Below, piece after piece: positions 1 to 11,587 of a stretch of DNA of 64,000 bases. The notes beneath the pieces were generated by a model. That model worked only from the letters and a program-made list of their open reading frames with translations. It searched no databases and was not told the DNA's origin. The stretch spans positions 9,300,001-9,364,000 of the forward strand of contig OY720100.1 of the NCBI GenBank assembly GCA_963082875.1, given 5' to 3'. Position numbers and translations under genes: made by a program. Position 1 is the first letter of the stretch, and each line of letters opens with the position of its first letter. Source of the stretch: Corella eumyota (taxonomy: Eukaryota; Chordata; Ascidiacea; Phlebobranchia; Corellidae).

Positions 1-3000
1 GGGTCAGGTTAGGAGGCGGTGACGTCATAGGCGGCGAGGAAGTTGCGTCATCATGTTCACAGGATGCTGGGGCCAGATCTTTGCTTTTTAATACAACCAC
101 GGATACATCACTAAATATTTCAAGTTTTAAAATAATGTAGTGTAAAATATATGCTGTCTGTTGTTTTGAAAAATTTAAACAAACGATGTTTTGATAAAAT
201 AATTTACCTATGTTGCCGTTTCGTTAATTTTCTGGTCTTTTGAAGTTTAGACTTTCCTTCTTCAAATAAATCACGAAGTCTTTTATTTTCTTTTTGACTA
301 TCACGAAATCTAAAAAAACACAAAACAAGTACATTATGGCCATATTTTTTTCAGCCAAAATGTTTTTGTTCGAGTTGTACAGCTGTAGCGCGGCCATGCA
401 TGAAAACCGTTTTTGTATAATTTATCTAAAAAAGGTAATGTTGAAATATCTTACTTCATGTTTATTAGTTCGACTTTTTTCTTAAACTTTCTGATTTCTG
501 TGTTATATTCAAGTTTTAATCTTAGGATTTCTTTGTCGTTTGTTTTCTCAATTTCTATTATTTTGTTTTTCGAATCTTCCGTTATTTCTTTTTTAACTTT
601 GTCAAACTAAACAACAAATTAAAACATGTTGAGTGTAAATTACTGTTTGTTATTTTTTTTGTTTACCTCTTTTTCTTTTTGTTTGACTTTTGTTTTGACT
701 TTTTCTTCGACACTTTCCTCGATTTGTTTTTTTTCTTTCTTAAAATTTTCTTCTATTTTCTTTTTCTCTTCTTCTTTGTCAATAATAATTTTATTTAATT
801 TTTCTATCTGCAAAACAATGGCAAAAAATAAGGTAAAACGAAAAAAATATTGCTCATAATAAAGTGTTAGTTGTGATTGAACAATGCAAAGCGACGCTGA
901 TTGTTTTTAATGAGCTTTTTAGTTTTAGAATATTTTTTTGCGTGATTGTTAAGAATTATATGTTAAAGCAGGCTACTGGTACTTAAAAGTTTCATTTGGT
1001 ATTTTGAAACGGAATTGTAAGTGACTTTAAAGTTGGAAAACGTTTTCCAGCCACAAACTTTGTTAAAAGTAATAAAAATAAATTTTAAAATTATGGATTA
1101 TGATATAGAGGTATAAAATTTTTTTGTTTTAGTTTGTAATATTGGATCTTCTGTGCTTTATGGTTCTATATAAATTTGTAAGCTGTTAAAGTAATAAGAT
1201 GTTGGAATTAAAACAAAAACTTATTATTAGGTATATAGTGATTTTTGAGTAAGGGTTGGGGTATACAAATCTATTTAAAAAAACTCTATATGTAACAAGA
1301 AATTTCGCATTAAGTAATATTGTAAAGTTGGATATACTTCTTCGTTTTTCAATTTTTTATCCGCCTGCAAAATTTGGTTGCAATTCTCTTGAATAATTTT
1401 TGTTTCATTTTTAAATTTTTCTTCCAAATTCTTTCTCAATTGGATAATTCTTAAAGTACAATGATTTTTAATCTCTTCCATATTTTCCTGGTATCTAAAT
1501 ATAAAAATCATAAAATAATTTTTTTTATCACTTTTTTTTATTGTTTTTTAATTAGTTTTGTAAAAACCGCCATTCATGTTTAACTGTAAAATTTATGAAC
1601 TTTTATAACTCCTGCGAAATTAAAATTTTAATATTACATTTGATAAATAATTTATTAGGCCCGAGGTGAAAATATTTCAAAAGGTTATAACAAAAATGTT
1701 ATTAAAACACGATATAAAGAATAAAAAAAATATTGTACCAAATTTAATGTAGGTTTGTTTTAAATTTAAATCTAATTTAACTTTAATATTTTAATTTTTT
1801 CACTTTTTTTTGAGGTTTTCATTTTCGGTCGTGATTTCATTTTTTTGTTTTTGGTTTTTCGTTGTCGAATTTTCTAGAAGTTCATCTTTTTCTTTTAATT
1901 TTTCTTTTAAATCTTTGACAACTTCTTCTGTTTTTTCCATCTTTTCTTGCCACTTGATGTCGCGTTCCTAAGTATTACGTAACATAATAACGTTATATTT
2001 TTAATAAAAAAGTTACTGATTTAGCATTTAAAATTTTTTTAAAAGTTTTTTAAAATTATTGTTGTTCTTTGTAATTTTATTTTAATATTATTTATTTAAA
2101 TTAAAATTTACCTTAAACACATTAATAATTGGTTTAACATCATTTTGTAACTTTTTGATTTTTTCTTTCAACGTTTTTGTTTCTAATTCTTTCTCATTTT
2201 CAATTGTGGTAAGTTTTGCTTTTATTTCGGTCAGCTTAGATTTATTTTCAGCCCGCTCCTTGTCGATGGTTAATTGAAGATGAGAACTCACACTTTAAAT
2301 AAATTATAAATTGAAAAACAGTTTTAACTATACTTATGTTTTAATGATAATTAACTCTTTTTTTGCTATGAAGTTGTAATAATTTGCTACTGTCCTAATT
2401 AGGGTCCAACCTAATTTTTGGTCAAATAAGATAAATAATCATTTAGATTGTTAAAATATTTATTACCTTTTGACTAAATGTCACCAACTTTTAACCTTAC
2501 AAAAGTAAATTTAACTTATTAAATAAATATTTAACGTCGCGGTAAATTTTAATCTTGTTACCTTTCTTTTTCTTCGTTCAATCTGTCGACATCTTTTTTT
2601 AGTGAATCTATGACGTCACGATGCCGTAATGAGGCCGTGTGAACTTGGTCATATTTTGATCTCCAAGCACGAACTAGGGACAATAATTTAGCTTTTTCAT
2701 CCAGCTAAAAAAATCAAAATGGGTAACGTCATTTATATTACCTGTTTTAGTTAATAAGCCCAAATTATTATAACATACAATACTCTAACAATTTGTTTTT
2801 TCATTATGCCAATAATTTTATTGAATTGATAAAACTTAGCTAACTCTAAGGTTTTTAATTCATACATTTTTAAAAGTCATTAATAAAAAATATAATTTAT
2901 TTTTGCGCTATTAATTCCGTAAACTTTGGAGTTTAATCAAAACTGTTTTTATGTTAGATATTTTTTAAGCGTCACCTATTATATTTTTTTCATATTTTCA

Positions 3001-3147
3001 AAGTAAATATTTAACAAAGCAAACATAAAACATAAACTGTTTAACATGTTCTGCTACTATCTAACATTAAAAAAATATTTGGCTTTAAATTACCTGATTA
3101 GTTTGAGCGTTTGAACTAAGCGATAAAGTTGAGGAAAAAACCGACAT
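1..3147 (-). CDS. Coiled-coil protein, 3' end beyond window
   Basis: I do not recognise the family. The start ATG is at 3147-3145. Exons in transcription order are 3094-3147, 2562-2704, 2112-2286, 1804-1967, 1338-1494, 667-807, 455-606, 208-309 and <1-83; all junctions are GT-AG and phase closes at each. About 390 residues lie in the window. Residues 1-18 are a Ser/Thr-rich leader. From about residue 19 to 360 the protein is almost wholly Lys/Glu-rich heptad-type coiled coil, with no Pro and no membrane segment. The last visible exon changes character to a Pro/Ser/Thr-rich tail (MTSPPPN) and is GC-richer than the rest. The exon ending at 1804 uses a weak donor (GTGAAA after eight A's), but it is the only choice that keeps frame. 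The splice acceptor AG sits only 2 nt before the ATG, and the upstream same-strand gene ends 128 bp away, suggesting trans-splicing of a downstream operon cistron. A cytoskeletal or centrosomal/ciliary role is possible but is a guess from composition only. Confidence 0.75.
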
Positions 3148-3227
3148 TTCTACTGCTGGTTATTAACACTATAACACTTTACAATATAACCACATAATAG
3201 TCATCATATATGATCAAACATGAATAA

Positions 3228-3233
3228 TTTATT
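3228..3233 (-). terminator. Polyadenylation signal of the glycosyltransferase gene
   Basis: AATAAA read on the minus strand, 43 bp past the stop codon at 3276 and about 75 bp before the splice acceptor of the next gene. It fits a 3' end formed between two cistrons of one transcript. Confidence 0.6.
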
Positions 3234-3275
3234 GCGATATGAATACAAAAATAAATAATAACGTTGTCATGGGGA

Positions 3276-6036
3276 TTACGACTTATTGCATATCGACCTC
3301 ATTTTGGGCCAAATTTCACGGTGTTTTTCTTCGGTGTTTAAATGCAAGTGTACCACGGCATAATTGCAATGGTTTATGTCAAAGTTTTGTACGGATTTTG
3401 TCAGTAAAAACTGATCAAGACTCTGTGGCGTGACATTATTTTCGTGCAGTAATATTCCAGTAAATACGTCATCAAGTGGAATAATGGTGCGAGTTTTTGA
3501 AGTTTTGTGCAGTAGCGATGCCACGTCACCTATTGCAATAAACAACAATTAAATTAAAGTTTTAACAAAAAGAGATTTAATAGTTTTTAAAAAACTCCGT
3601 AAAGTTTTTAAAACAAAATAATAACTAAACAAAAATGTAAAACATTTTAAATTAAAATAGATCTTAAACTTGAAATGAAAAACTTCTGATTTGGAATTAT
3701 TCATTTTAAACTAAAATAGTTTTAACCCTAGATTTATTCCCAAAAAATGTTCTAAAGCTAAAAAACAAAGAAATCATAAAATTGGTAAACCACCTGACAT
3801 GACGTAGCCGAGATTCAAACACGTGACCGGAAGTTTGTCGTTTTCGTAATCGTCAAACGAAATATAAAAACTACTTTCCGGGTTTCGGTTCGCCGACTTC
3901 GATTCACATTTTCCTCCCTAGATGGCGATAGAGAGCAGCGTTAAATCAACAAACAAATCGTCAAAAATAATTGGTTTCGGGGTAAATCGTAAAATAATAA
4001 ACTTTGTTGGACGTCTGACATATCATAAATCAAGCTACTGTTTTTACTTTTGTTTTCAGATATAATTTACTTTTTAACAATTTGTTTAAAATGACTTAAA
4101 ATGTATGTTAGATTATATATAAAAAATTTAATAAACTTGTATTTTTGAGATTTTATGTACATTAAAAAAAACTCCTACATTATAATGTTTATATATTAAA
4201 TTTGCCTAATTAATGTGCCACACATACAATAACAAAGTTCTGATTTTTTGTTTAACTTTTAGGTATTTAATTTACTTTTAAAATTGTTTATTTAATATTT
4301 TTTACCCATTTTTTCTTCTTTTTTAAAAATATTACGATATTGTTTTGCAAATTAAGAAAACAAAGTTTTATATGTAAGTTTATATACAGTTATAGAATCG
4401 TGTTTTAATCCTAGCCGCTAGTTTATAAACGGATTAAAATTACTTAAAATTGTAAGCAATCTTACCACAAAGTTTTTTTTTGGAATTCCTGGTAAAATGT
4501 GATTCATTAGATGCTCAATATTGATAATGACGTCATCTTCAGTCCGTAAAACATATCTTTAAATTAATAAATATCAAAAATTCTAACATTTCAAATTTTT
4601 GAAAATAACCAAAACATATTTACAAGTAAGTTAAACTATAAAATATTTGGTTTTAGTTTTTGTTTTACAAAATTGGAAAAAAATGTATTTACTTTACGTC
4701 CATACAATTATTCATCAGCCATTTAAGACCCTCAAATAATATTAAGCTTGAATTTCTCCTTGAATAAGTGTATGGCGTCATGATGACGTCGCCATGTTCT
4801 GTAATTTCGTCGTCCAATTTTTCGAAATGTTGCTAAAATGGTAAAAGAAAAATTTGACCTAAATTCTAGCAAAAATTTTGGATAAAATGAAAATAATTGG
4901 ATGACTGAATTTATCGAACCTAATAATTACGGTTAATGTCCAGTTTAAATAGGTATAGTTCATGCTGTATTTAGATTAACAAACGTGTTATTAAGGTATC
5001 GTTTAACAGCTAATTTCGTTTATTAAAATTAAAACTAATTGTGCATTCAACAAACCCCTGGTTCGGCTTGACCAATCAAAAATAAACACGTCATCTTTTG
5101 GTCATTGTTAAATATTTTTTTTTTACACCACGTTTTTCTAATCGTGTTTCGTAACTCTGTCATTGAGGTTTTTGAGAAAATTAAAATCACTAAATCTAAC
5201 GGCTCCTAAAAAAACAAATTAAGGATGTTAATGTAAAAAAAGGAATTTTGAATACTTGGTACAATTTGTTTGGCAAGAATTTGTAATAAATTCCGCTGCT
5301 TAATATTTATTCAGTTAACCCTCTGTTATTCTTTTTATACAGCTTTAGTAAATTTTCTCCATTTAATATAGATTTGGACTTTAGCCACAATAACCATATA
5401 TAGATATAGGTTCAAATACACGTACAGTCAATATTGTACCTCACATTGTAATGTTGGATTTTCTTTGTTTGAAAGCAGGGTCCTGTGATTGTTTAGTTTC
5501 ACTAAGTCAATATTTGCCAATTTTTTCTGTCACGAACATATAATAGTTTCAGTAGTGAAAGTAAAACACTCTTAGTTTTAGAATATGTATTCGTTAGTTT
5601 AAATTATCTGCTTCAAGATGTGAAGTGGTAATGTGTGGTTTACATCTAATATTGTAGATATAAGCTTAGGCATTTACTGAGGCAGTGTTATTTTATTTTG
5701 CTAGTTTTTGGTATTTAAGCCTAGTGGTGCTATTTGGTTTAAATTGAAAATAGTCTTACTCACCAAACCAACATTTTCGGTTGTTTTAAAACTTGGTTGT
5801 ATATCTTTTATATATTTTCTTTCGTTAGAATTATATTTAAAAACATTTAATTCCCGCGGTAGTTTAACCGAATACTTTACTCCCCGTCGTTCATTCTTTA
5901 TCATTCGTGACGTCATAAACAGTAAGACAGAACCAAATGCAACCACTAGTAAAAACGCGGTTTGATTTTTATGTATTCTACGCTTATCTACACCAATAAC
6001 TAGCCTGTTTTTCGAGTCTTTCCTTATTCTACTCAT
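3276..6036 (-). CDS. Beta-1,3-glycosyltransferase (GT31 family), type II membrane protein
   Basis: Golgi-type enzyme that adds Gal or GlcNAc in beta-1,3 linkage from a UDP-sugar. Exons: 5764-6036, 5056-5205, 4693-4832, 4466-4556, 3794-3917, 3276-3529; 1,032 nt, 343 residues, close to the usual family length. A basic cytoplasmic tail (residues 1-25) precedes one membrane anchor at about 26-42, then a stem. The catalytic part shows the family landmarks: LRNTIRKTW near 105, FLIGQ near 130, YVLRTEDDV at 189-197 as the metal-binding DxD-type motif (E-D-D here), YVMSGDVASLL around 256-266 and PLDDV at 277-281, equivalent to the conserved EDV motif. The donor at 4692 was chosen because the phase then gives CMDVKYVLRTEDD. 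The first exon ends in a perfect GTGAGT donor. Donor and acceptor sugars cannot be read from sequence, so no symbol is given. It shares a 567-bp divergent promoter region with the RhoGEF gene and lies just upstream of the coiled-coil gene. Confidence 0.88.
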
Positions 6037-6603
6037 TGTTCTGATGTGTTAGTAAAGTTTGTTATGAGTTGTAGATGATTTTTTACGAAGCGAATCGCCG
6101 AATGGCCGCGGGGCAAGATCAGTTTGAAGACGTTAAAACCTAAGATTAAAATAAAACAATTCCTTATTACAGGTTGTAAATTGTAACAAGTGTTTCAGAT
6201 AAAGAACAATAACATATCTATATCACACAAAATTTTTATTTAGTTTTCAACTTTTTTTTTCAAGAAAAAATTGAATATAATTAAATTTTTCTTTTTGCGT
6301 TATTATTTATTAATTGCCTGATTGCAACATCATAAAATTTCTATTGCAATCACACCCCTGTTTGGTTTACTACACACTTATATGACGTCACAACAATCTC
6401 TTGTGTTTGCGCGTGGGCCGCGATGCGTAGCGCGTAAAATCTGCTTAGATTTTATAAGGCATAAAAAACGTAAAGTTAAATTTTAACTAAGCCTACAAAG
6501 TAGGATTAAAGTGATAGATTATTGTCATGTTAAGATAACACAGTTGTTATTTTAAACTTTCATCCAAGGTAATCATTAGTTTTTATGACGTAACAATAAC
6601 GAT
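6037..6603. promoter_or_regulatory. Divergent intergenic region, glycosyltransferase / RhoGEF
   Basis: Head-to-head spacer that must hold both 5' ends. It is locally less AT-rich than its surroundings, with a CpG-containing stretch near 6405-6440, and contains one perfect TGACGTCA palindrome at 6383-6390 (CREB/ATF-type site). A TACTAAC-like element and a CAG acceptor lie within 20 bp upstream of the glycosyltransferase ATG, so that mRNA may have a spliced or trans-spliced leader. I see no convincing TATA box and no gene. Confidence 0.5.
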
Positions 6604-9600
6604 ATGGGTGACGTAATTGACGAACTTGATTATGACGAAGAAAAAGACAACGAAAGTGTTTTCAACAGAAATTCAGTTGAAGAAACGTAAGAGTTATTTG
6701 AATTTAAAACAGGTGTATTTTTAAGTAGGGTAGGGTAAGGTTACATACTTGAGATTCAATATCTAAGTTTAGTAAATGTCGTTATACATCTATAAGTGAT
6801 TTGTTTTTGCAATATGATTTGACAAAGTTATATAATACTGATCGTATATTTACCTATTGAATATGTTTAAAGTGCAAGATTATTTGTCATTTGATAGGTA
6901 TTTTTATCAGTTACTAATGAACACATTTAAATATTATTTTTAACAAAAATATAATTTAAATTGCTCAGCTAAAATAACCTTAACTCGTTTTCAAGTAATT
7001 TTTAATTGATGTTAATTTGGCGTTGAAAAACTAGTTAAAATAGAAAAGAATTTATATGCCCTAGGTAATCAAATTTGTTTTTTTGTTTTAAAGATGTTAT
7101 ATTTGTTGTTGAGGTTAAACAGTTAATTTTCTTCGTAATCCTGACACTGTTAATGTAGCTTAAAGGCATGATTTAGATCACTTTTTTGATATCATTTTCT
7201 TATAATTAATACTGCACTGCAAGCTGCAATATGAAAACAATCCTCATTATTTTAAACATTTTACATAGCTAATAACACTTTTGTTTAAATTTAAGAAAAA
7301 AATGATAATACTTTTTTGTGATTTGCAATACTAAGCACTTTTCTTTGTAGGGCCTTTGAGGAAAAGAAAAACTTTCGTCAAATCCGAACCAATTCCTACT
7401 ACCGAGCTATCCGTACTCCCCCTAAAATTAACATCCAAAAATCATTGTCACCACTACCCGAAAAAAATGAGGTAACTTCAAACTTCAAATTTTTGGATTT
7501 TGGAAAATTGCATTTGCAGACACTGATTTTTTTATTTAAAATGTCTTACTTAATTGTCATAGCTTAATGTCCATACCATCGTGAAATATATATAGCGCGG
7601 TAATTAATTAGATGTAAATAATTTTTTTTATAATCTAACTTCGTACTAACATTTTTTTATACCAAAGGACACTTCACTATCAAGTGAGATCTTGTATCAG
7701 GATGTCAAAGAGAGAGGAGTGCTTAACGACGATGAAGAAGATTTCGACTGTGACGCAAGTAAACGCCATAATTATTTTAAATAGTTAGTTAAAGCGGTAT
7801 GGTACCGTAAACTATTTTAATCATAAATGACTAATTTATTTCCGCTTTAGTATATACTGTGATTTTTATATATTTAAAATTGAGTTTTAATGTTTGTTTT
7901 AGTTTAATAAATATTGGTCTAAATTTTACAAAATATTGTTTTGTAAATTGACGATAGGATGTCATAAGAATTTTTTTAAATTTAAAAAGGTTGATTTGTT
8001 ATTAATTTTCTGAACAACAATAGTTAAAATTTTAAGATATTACGTGTGTTGTAAAATAGGTTATATAGTAAAACTCCACTTAACACGTATAGCCATAACA
8101 TTTTAACAAAATTTTACAAATTATAATTTAGTTTCATCAACAAGTATATCAAGAGGTCGGACAAGTTGGAGGCTCCAACCGAAAGTAATCAAAAGCGGAA
8201 TTCTGGAAAATATGACAAGTACAGAAAGAAAACGACAGGAGGTAAAAATCACAGTAAATTTAAACAAAAGTAATTATAAATGTTAACAGTATTTATTAAG
8301 ATTTAAAATTTTCAATATTTTTTTAAAAATAATATACAAGTAATAACAATGAACTTTATAATATAATTTTAACAACTTTCGTTTCAGTCTATGTTCGAAT
8401 TGATTACGTCAGAAAGTTCATATTTACGTAGTCTAAACGTTCTCGTAAATACCTTTATGTCGTCATCAGAACTTCGTTCTTGCTTGACGAAAACTGATCT
8501 ACATCACGTGTTTAGTAATATAGAAGAAGTGAGAACTGCTAGTATAAAGTAAGATTTAAACCAAATAAATTTTATATTTTATGTCTTAAGTTTGTGGTAT
8601 CATTGTCTTAGTGACATTGCCTAATTTTAAACTGGTTAGCTTTTAAAACATACCGCGTTTATGAAGAACGCTTCACATTTGCAGCACTGGAAGTCGAACT
8701 CAAGACATTTTGTTGTGGGTAGGCAATACCTTATCAAATAATGCGCCAGGTAGCCGATTAGGTATCTGCATTTATACTTAACATTTAAGGTGGACAACTT
8801 TTAAATATTTTTATGCAAAAATATGTTATAATTATTTATTTAATATTATTTTAGGTTTAATTCAGCCTTAGTAAAGCGAAAAAAAGCATCCTCTATAACT
8901 ATTGATGACGTATGCGACATTGTTCTTGAATTTGTGACGTCTGGTGCCTTTAATTGTTACGTCACTTATTGTGCCAACGAAAGTTTTCAGCAACGTGCTT
9001 TATTACGTGCAATGTAGGTAAAATCTATTATAGTTTTTATTTGGCAAAAGTGTAGGCTTTTATCTTTAGCTTTTAATATTTAAATTTGTTTTGTTGTTCC
9101 CTGTAGTACGTAAAATTAAGTTTACAGGTATATACTTTATTTTTTAGGAAAAATCCAATATTTGTTCAGTTGTTACGATCTCTCGAAACACAGAAGGAAA
9201 CGAAGGGACTTCCCCTACACTCATTCTTTCTTCTTCCGATGCAAAGAATAACAAGACTTCCGCTACTTGTCGATGTAAATTTTTAACCTTTTTTGTAGAT
9301 TATTATTAAATTTTTTGTAAAATTTTTGGATTACATGTACTTTACTGTCTTCAAAAAAAAGTTGTTTCAGTGCCTATATTGCACTTAACTATTTTTGCAT
9401 TACCTTGTTTTAAGAGTTTTGAAACAGAAAGGTAATTGGGTTCAGTTTCAAAATAGTTAAATATTTGTTTGAAATTAAATATCAGCTAGTACTTTATACA
9501 AATATTTACAGCTGAAGTTTAGTGTTTAATTTCACAGTTTAAAGTTTGTTTTTATTTTTTTTCCTTATTTACAGTTTACTTAGCCAGCAAAGGTTTGTTT

Positions 9601-11427
9601 AACAAAGTAAATAAAAACCTTTAAATTAATTTTCGCCTACCCGGAATATCAGTTCTCAATTAACTTAGTTCATTCCTTTAAATAAGAATAATTTATTAGT
9701 GTGGGTTTAATTTTGCCCTCTTATTTTTAGACTATAAGACAGAGATGTGACGTCACCATGCCACAATATGAAACTGCTTCTAAAGCTTTACGGGAAACTA
9801 CGAAGCTGGTTAAGGTCTTCGAATATCTTAAAATTATTTTAATAAATTTTAACCGACTGCGACACAATTAACAACGCGGTGGTATATTGGTATATTGCGC
9901 TTAGGGTACTTTTTATATCAAGGAAAAACACAAAATATATAAAAATTTGCTATTTAACATTAAACTAAAAATTTACCCTAAAAACAAATAAATAAATTAT
10001 TTTACAGCTTTGTAACGATGGTGCGAAATCGTTAGAGCGAACTGAGCTGATGATAGAATTGCAGAGCCAACTTGAGTTTAAATCATCAAGGGTAATTATT
10101 TTTTCAAATAAAGAAATTTTTTTCAACTTATTTTCAATATAATGTTAGATGCAACAAATATCCTATATATTTTTTTGTTTGTTTGTATGTTTTATGTGTG
10201 TTTAACAAAACATCGTGCTTGAATTTTGACTTTTAGTCATTCGCTCTTGTTTCGCCAAGTCGTTATTTGGTAAAACGTGGACCTATAATTCGCTGGAACG
10301 AAGATCACGTATTTGGGTTTAAGCGAATCACGAGGCAGGACGTATACATGTTTCTTTTTAACGATGTTTTGTTACTCGCAAAACGAAAAAGGTAAAAAAG
10401 TTGAAATAAAATATATTTTTAATAACTTTTTTGGTATTTTTATTTCTTAAATTTTTTAATTAGTTACTTTTATAAAACAAAGAATGTAAAAAACGCTCGC
10501 TTAATCATCATATTATTGAAAAAGGTCTTTTGTTTTATATAAGATTATAATATTTAAATTACATAAATATTTAAGCGATGAAGAATACAGCGTATTTGAT
10601 TATTGCTACAAACATCGATTACATTGTCGTGACGTCACAGATGACCTCACAGCTTTTATTTTGGTCATGGATAAAAACCAGGTTAGTGCGTTTTAAAACT
10701 TTAAACAAATTCTGGGTTAACTTATATTTTTACGTTTTATGTTGTCATTAGGAAGGGAACAAAGTTGAATTAAAGTTGGAGGCAGATGCTTCAAACACCA
10801 AAGCAAGATGGATGACAGCGTTTAAACCAATCCATAAACACGCACAACAAATAAGTAAAGCTAATATGCAGGTAAATTGATTGTTTTTATTTAAAATCTA
10901 GTTATTTAAAACAATTAAATTTTTTTTTGGCTGGATGGTTTTAATTTTTATTATTTCTGGGATACTTCCTTGTTTTATGTAACGCTTTAAATTTGTGGAT
11001 TATTTAATAAGATTAAATAAAATTTTAGGTTGAAATTATCAAGTCGTTGAGGTCAACTGAAGAAGATATAGTTTCTTTAAAGGTAAATCTCATATTTGTT
11101 GTTTATATTTATTAGTAACAGGACAAAAATATTGCAACATAGATTTAAAACAACAATTTTAGAAAAAAATGTAAATAAACATTAGTAGGGTTGTTCATGC
11201 TAGTTAAATGTATTTTTATTTTATTGAAACATTAAATTACTTAGGTATTAGATGTTTATGTTATTTTGACCTCCACACCTGACGGTTGGTATTTTGGCGA
11301 AAAAATATCTGACGGTTGCCGCGGTTGGTTTCCCTCTATTCACTGTAAAGAAATCCTAAGTTTAAACACGAGAGAGCACAACTTACAACGTCGATACAGG
11401 CTTTTAGGCGATCACACCTCAATATGA
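6604..11427 (+). CDS. Ephexin-family Rho guanine nucleotide exchange factor (DH-PH-SH3)
   Basis: Activates Rho-type GTPases by nucleotide exchange at the membrane. Exons: 6604-6686, 7351-7471, 7668-7758, 8132-8241, 8388-8548, 8855-9013, 9148-9274, 9731-9814, 10008-10091, 10237-10391, 10576-10681, 10752-10871, 11029-11082, 11245-11427; 1,638 nt, 545 residues. The N-terminus (1-105) is acidic and short for the family. WRLQPKVIKSG (from about 109) begins the conserved pre-DH segment. The DH domain spans about 130-325 and carries LPMQRITRLPLLVD (from 271), the CR3 signature. The PH domain is about 341-465 and a C-terminal SH3 about 468-515 (DGWYFGE, GWFPS). The tail LLGDHTSI aligns with the end of vertebrate ephexin-1 (NGEF) and ends in a possible class I PDZ ligand (T-S-I). 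This order and tail place it with NGEF/ARHGEF5/15/16/19/26; one-to-one orthology cannot be assigned by eye. The donor after exon 8 is GTCTTC, weak but required by frame. The stop codon lies inside a TGACGTCA palindrome. Confidence 0.9.
8675..8760 (-). repeat. Possible tRNA-derived SINE fragment
   Basis: In an intron of the RhoGEF gene, the minus strand reads like a degenerate tRNA: an A-box-like stretch (GGCGCATTATTTGATAAGG) followed about 35 bp later by GAGTTCGACTTCC, a B-box-like T-arm. A second similar copy lies near 21231-21310, sharing AATGTCT next to the TTCGA core. Tunicates carry tRNA-derived SINEs, but the match is by eye only. Confidence 0.3.
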
Positions 11428-11587
11428 CGTCATTAAAAGAGGAGGTCATAACGCTCAGCTAAATTATGTCACAACAAAGTTTTGTTTTAAGGAAACGCAA
11501 TTTGACCTTATTGCTGCTGATGGTAATAACTGACTTAGTATTAAAAATATCCCATGTGACGTCATAATAGTAGTAAAAAGAAACTTC
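11428..11587. other. Tail-to-tail spacer between RhoGEF and receptor copy 1
   Basis: Only 160 bp separate the two stop codons. The first AATAAA available to the plus-strand RhoGEF is at 11686-11691, inside the last exon of the receptor gene, and I find no AATAAA for the receptor before it enters RhoGEF sequence. Overlapping 3' UTRs are therefore likely. A TGACGTCA occurs at 11557-11564. Confidence 0.6.

Noticed and set aside
5708-5965. Plus-strand open frame of 85 codons
   Set aside because: Antisense shadow of the first glycosyltransferase exon.
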